From positions 74,543,497 to 74,607,496 of the forward strand of contig CM039502.1 in NCBI GenBank assembly GCA_022432975.1: a stretch of 64,000 bases of DNA, given 5' to 3'. The stretch comes from Begonia masoniana (Eukaryota > Streptophyta > Magnoliopsida > Cucurbitales > Begoniaceae). The position numbers were made by a program, and so were the translations under genes. Within the stretch, counting starts at the first letter, position 1, and each line of letters opens with the position of its first letter. The notes beneath the pieces are model-generated. The model had not been told where the DNA came from, did no database searches, and saw only the letters and a list, made by a program, of their open reading frames with translations. Below, in pieces: positions 60,087-64,000 of this stretch.

Positions 60087-61924
60087 CAGTGATCGGCTTC
60101 ACATCTCACAAAACTGTTATTCTTCATGAAGCTGTCAAATCTCTTGTACCACTGCCTTGGAGCCTGTTTCAAACCGTACAAACTCTTCTGAAGCTTACAT
60201 ACAAGTTCCTCTTTACCTCTCATCTCAAAACCTTGTGGCTGACGCATGTATATCTTTTCATCTAAACTGCCGTGAAGGAAAGCAGTTTTCACATCCATCT
60301 GCTGCAGATGAAGATCTTCTTTCACAACCAAACTCAAAACTGTTCTGATCGTCGTCAGCTTCACCACTGGTGAGAAAATATCGGTGTAGTCAATGCCTTC
60401 TTTCTGCTGAAAACCCTTGAAAACCAATCTGGCTTTATATCTCTTGCTTCCATCAGGTTCTTCTTTAATCCGGTAAACCCACTTGTTATGCAGTGCTTGC
60501 TTCCCCTTCGGCAACTTGGTCAATGTCCAAGTTTCATTTGATTTCAGTGAGTCCATTTCATCTTTCATGGCTGCCTCCCACTCAATCAAATCATCAGACT
60601 GTTCTGCTTCCTCATAACATCCCGGTTCACCTCTGTCAGTAAGCAAAATGTAATTGAGAGACGGGGACCATCTCTGAGTTGGTTTGCTGATTCTGGATGA
60701 TCTTCTCAGTTCTGCAATCGGCGTTTGCGGAGTTACCTCTGGAGCCACATTTTCATCAACTTCTTCTTCAACAATACCCCGATTTTCATCAACAGTCGGA
60801 CTATTATCAGCTGAAAAATCTCCGAAATTGACCGCAGTAGACTCTTTCAATACAGAACTCCCACTGTCTGAAGTGTTACCAATAGCATCCTTGTAAAGAA
60901 CCTGTTCGTTAAAGATGACGTTCCTGCTGCGAATGATCTTCCGATTTTGATTATCCCAGAAACGATAACCAAACTCGGCGTCACCATAACCAATAAGAAA
61001 ACACTTATTAGATTTCGAATCAAGCTTACTTCTATCAGAATCATCAATATGAACATATGATAAGCAACCAAAAACTTTCAGAAAGGAAAAGTTTACCTTT
61101 TTACCGCTCCAAGCTTCTTCTGGAATTTTGTAATCTAGAGGTACAGATGGTCCTCTATTTATCAGGTAGGCTGCTGTGCTGACTGCATCTGCCCAAAAGC
61201 ATTTAGGCAGTCCGGCGTGCAATCTCATGCTCCTTGCACGTTCATTCAGCGTTCTGTTCATCCTTTCAGCTACTCCATTTTCTTGAGGCGTTCGAGGAAT
61301 GGTCTTCTGCATCTTGATCCCATTCATAGCACAATACTCGCTGAACTCTGTATTGATGTACTCGCCTCCGTTGTCAGATCTCAAACACTTCACTTTCAGA
61401 TTCGTTTCATTCTCAACCAAAGCCTTCCACTTCTTGAAAACACTGAAAACATCAGACTTGTTCTTCATGAAGTAGACCCAAACCTTTCTTGTGGAATCAT
61501 CTATGAACGTCACGTAGTAGTGTGATCCACCAAGAGAAGAAACGGGTGCGGGTCCCCACACATCAGTGTGCACTAATTCCAGTTTTTTTTGCTTCAGCTC
61601 CTTGCCAACCTTTAGAAAACTGACACGTTTCTGTTTCCCAAAAATGCAACTTTCACAAAACTGATGCTCAACAGACTTCAGCTCCGGAATCTGACCATTC
61701 TTCACAAGAATTTTCATTCCTTTCTCGCTCATGTGGCCCAATCTGCAATGCCACAACTCTGTGTTCTTCGAGCTATCAACAACTGCAATTGTGTCTCTGC
61801 ATGTAGAAGTCATGTATAGGGTCCCTGTTTTCTGACCTCGAGCGACGACCATCGCTCCTTTAGTTACCTTCCAACTATTGGTTCCGAAACTGACATGGTA
61901 ACCCTCACTATCAAGCTGCCCCAC
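60023..61924 (-). pseudogene. Element D: pre-integrase, integrase and RT start
   Basis: Continues the gag-protease frame after a TAA at 61925, most simply a Ser codon mutated to stop. It contains the pre-integrase box LWHCRLGHMSEKGM, zinc residues CESCIFGKQ, and the integrase core with HTDVWGPAP, LRSDNGGEYIN and NGVAERMNRTL. The linker has RRSSRISKPTQRW, and RT begins LHNKWVYRIKEE, QQMDVKTAFLHG and [12 protein letters not shown]. The last 20 residues, after HCCYIK, are out of frame. Otherwise well preserved over 630 codons. Confidence 0.9.
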
Positions 61925-62998
61925 TTAAATCAAATTACGCATCAAACCCGGAACATGTCTTACTTTATTGATACTCCAAACAGACCCGTTTGTCGTCTTC
62001 AATTTGATGTCCCCGATGCCAACAATATCCAGTGGCTCACCATCTGCAAGATAGACTTTCCCATGATTTCCAGCTACATAATTTGTCATTAGTTCTTTGT
62101 GAGCTGTAGTATGAAAGGATGCTCCCGAGTCCAAGACCCATGAGTCTATCGGGCTATCAACTGAAAGAATCAATGCGTCATTGATCTCTTCTGTTACTGT
62201 ATTTGCTCCATCACCTTTTTCAGTACTGTTCTTCTTCGGAGCTCTGCAATCCTTTTGCATGTGACCATGTTTGCCACAATTCCAGCACTCAAATTTTTTT
62301 TCAGATTTAGAGTGACCCCTTCCATTTCTCGAATTGGATCTGGATCTGCCTCTACCCCGATTGGAATTTCTGTTTTTATTTCTACCTCTGTTTTCAACAT
62401 TGAGAGCTGAACCTTTTGATGTTTCACCAGAATCAATTCTTCGAACTTCCTCGGCAAGAATGCGATCCCTCACATCGGTAAATACTAATTTTGCGCTTCC
62501 AACTGAATTACTGACTGCTGCCCTCATAGGCTCCCAGCTATTCGGTAGAGATGCCAACAAAATTAAGGCTCGAACCTCATCCCCAAAATCAATATCGACA
62601 GATAATAATTGATTCACAACAGTATTAAATTCATTTAGATGTGCAGCTACAGAAGTACCTTCACCCATTTTCAGATTGAACAATTTTTTCATCAGATGCA
62701 CCTTGTTGTTCGCAGAGGGTTTCTCGTACATATCAGATAGAGCCTTCATCAGACTCGCTGTAGTTGTCTCCTTCGCCACGTTGTGAGCAACGCTTTGAGT
62801 CAGTGTCAATCTGATGACTCCCAAAACTTTTCTGTCAAGGCGATTCCATTCAACGGTGTCCATCTTTTCTGGTTTTGCACTCAATGGAAGTTCAAGATCT
62901 TTCCCGTATAAATAGTCTTCAATTTGCATTCTCCAGAACGCAAAATCTGTCCCATTAAATTTTCTAATACCGTGGCTACTGCTTTCGTCACCTGCCAT
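61925..62998 (-). CDS. Element D gag-protease ORF (357 aa)
   Basis: ATG at 62998, shortly after the leader. Residues 1-195 are Gag. A basic Arg/Asn/Ser-rich stretch (about 203-232) precedes the CCHC zinc knuckle CWNCGKHGHMQKDC (238-251), which binds the element RNA. The protease signature VLDSGASFH has its Asp near 290. The frame ends at TAA (61925) inside the conserved box after protease; all else looks intact. Confidence 0.9.
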   Translation of the reverse strand: MAGDESSSHGIRKFNGTDFAFWRMQIEDYLYGKDLELPLSAKPEKMDTVEWNRLDRKVLGVIRLTLTQSVAHNVAKETTTASLMKALSDMYEKPSANNKVHLMKKLFNLKMGEGTSVAAHLNEFNTVVNQLLSVDIDFGDEVRALILLASLPNSWEPMRAAVSNSVGSAKLVFTDVRDRILAEEVRRIDSGETSKGSALNVENRGRNKNRNSNRGRGRSRSNSRNGRGHSKSEKKFECWNCGKHGHMQKDCRAPKKNSTEKGDGANTVTEEINDALILSVDSPIDSWVLDSGASFHTTAHKELMTNYVAGNHGKVYLADGEPLDIVGIGDIKLKTTNGSVWSINKVRHVPGLMRNLI

Positions 62999-63694
62999 TG
63001 CTCAAAATTCAGATATTTCCCAATCAATTAATCAGCCAAACAATTTCACAAAATTGCACCCAAATTAATTCCAGAATTTTTAACCAATCAGCAATTCAGC
63101 AATTCAAACAACGCCCGAATAGAAAAAAGCAAAATCACTCCCTTTTCTTTCGCTGTCGCAGCAAAACAGAATAGACTGGTTTTCTGTTCTCGGTGGTCGG
63201 CGTTCTCTGCACGACGACGGTGGCGTTCGGAGGTCGACGACGGTCCAGGTGGTTCGCGGCTCGGGCCGCGGCTCGAGGAGAACAGAACAGAGACGTTCTG
63301 CGCGCGATGGTTCTGCGAGAGGCGTCGACGGCGGGAAGCTGGGCTCGGAGAGGCGGCGTCGGTGGTCGGCGCGGTCTGCGCTGTCGGGAGCGGCGGCGAT
63401 GCTCGAGTTCCTTCGCGCGGCTCGGTTTCTGTTTCGCGCTCGGGCTTCTCCTTCGCGCGGTTCTCTGTTCTTCGTGAAGAACAGAACAGAACCAAAAGAA
63501 AAATACCTTCTTTTTTGTTTTAATTTTCTTCTTTTCAATTTCTTTTCCTCGGCAGAAAAACACAATAGAAATCCTTTCTATTTTCCTTTTTCTCCAAAAT
63601 TGAAATTTCACTTAACGAAATTACGAACCTGAAATCGATCGATACTCTTCGAATAATCAAACCTTGATTTTTCGAAAAACACTTCAACCTCGAA
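62999..63694 (-). other. 5' leader of element D
   Basis: Untranslated leader. The stretch 63180-63480 is strikingly GC-rich for this window and is open in several frames on both strands, giving Arg/Pro/Ala/Ser-rich peptides. I regard these as composition effects. Confidence 0.6.
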
Positions 63695-63706
63695 GCTCTG
63701 ATACCA
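63695..63706 (-). other. Primer-binding site of element D
   Basis: GCTCTGATACCA, the complement of TGGTATCAGAGC, two bases from the LTR at 63709. Confidence 0.92.
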
Positions 63707-63708
63707 GT

Positions 63709-64000
63709 TGTTAGGATTAGACGCCCTAATCCTCCTGTAACGAACGATTCAGGAAATACGAAAAAGAAATAACACACAGATTTATAGTGGTTCACTCTCG
63801 TCGCGAGAGCTACGTCCACTGGCCGCTGACAGATTTCACTAAGATGAACAAACGAGTTACAACGGTTTGCCTCATACTCTTAGACACTCTGTCTTTCTTT
63901 CTGTGTTACATTCAATAACCTAAACACGCATTTATATAATAGACGATTTAGGGTTACAGAATAACAGGGTAATTATTTGACCATAATACCCCTAAACCTA
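63709..64000 (-). repeat. 5' LTR of element D, truncated by the window
   Basis: 292 of 313 expected bases. Differs from the other LTR at three positions (CATAC/CACAC, CTTAG/CTCAG, GCATTT/GCCTTT). Confidence 0.93.

Larger units (their letters stand above)
58711..64000 (-). mobile_element. Ty1/copia element D, Tnt1/Tork-like (right LTR cut by window end)
   Basis: LTRs at 58711-59023 and from 63709 enclose a minus-strand copia element. The compared 292 bases of the LTRs differ at three positions, so it is young. Gag, protease, integrase, RT and RNase H are all present, with one nonsense codon and one frameshift. The protein style (KFNGTDFAFWRMQIEDYL in Gag, LLLYVDDMLIAG in RT) is that of the Tnt1/Tork group. 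The right flank lies outside the window, so a target duplication cannot be checked; the left flank pentamer is CTCTG. Confidence 0.93.

Noticed and set aside
63088..63632. Up to five overlapping ORFs on both strands
   Set aside because: They lie in the GC-rich leader of element D and translate to composition-driven Arg/Pro/Ala/Ser peptides.

Overview
The window is AT-rich nuclear DNA from a flowering plant, probably a eudicot. The evidence is one intact six-exon gene for an aluminium-activated malate transporter (ALMT family), a broken copy of the chloroplast galactolipid synthase gene DGD1, GT-AG introns, and plant-type LTR retrotransposons primed from an initiator-Met tRNA site (TGGTATCAGAGC). 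At least half of the window is transposable elements. There are no bacterial features. It opens with 1,957 consecutive T residues, which is most likely an assembly artefact.

Layout. 1-7628: poly(T), then the 3' part of a decayed Ty3/gypsy chromovirus with a 2.6-kb 3' LTR that carries a 1.3-kb minisatellite. 8210-21214: Ty1/copia element A on the minus strand (target duplication GTCAC), with copia element B (14434-20788, target duplication GATAC) inserted in its right LTR. 21367-23760: DGD1 pseudogene on the plus strand, beginning just beyond element A. 24745-27167: the ALMT gene on the minus strand. 28254-29099: a Mutator-like foldback element with a 9-bp target duplication. 30240-35291: a gypsy solo LTR holding two hAT-like elements with 8-bp target duplications; one hAT has undergone an internal 637-bp tandem duplication. 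36824-37050: a TRIM remnant. 41735-51032: nearly intact copia element C, SIRE/Maximus-like (target duplication GTGTT). 54573-54891: a complete TRIM (target duplication TTTAA). 56571-58705: probable LTR debris. 58711 to the window end: a young Tnt1-like copia element D on the minus strand, whose right LTR is cut by the window edge.

Working genes. Only ALMT looks like a functioning host gene: all six exons join in frame to 471 residues with canonical splice sites. Elements B, C and D have LTR pairs that look about 97-99% identical by eye and carry few lesions, so they arrived recently. Element A and the gypsy element are older, with many stops and frameshifts.

Most unusual signal. Element C carries a dispersed 12-bp motif (consensus about RGTGTCACANNN), arranged as head-to-tail doublets or triplets at exactly 12-bp spacing. 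It occurs in the LTR, gag, integrase, RNase H and a post-pol ORF, in two different reading frames, and its core also forms a 26-bp palindrome near each LTR end. This looks like a DNA- or RNA-level signal rather than a protein motif. All identity figures, counts and alignments here were made by eye.
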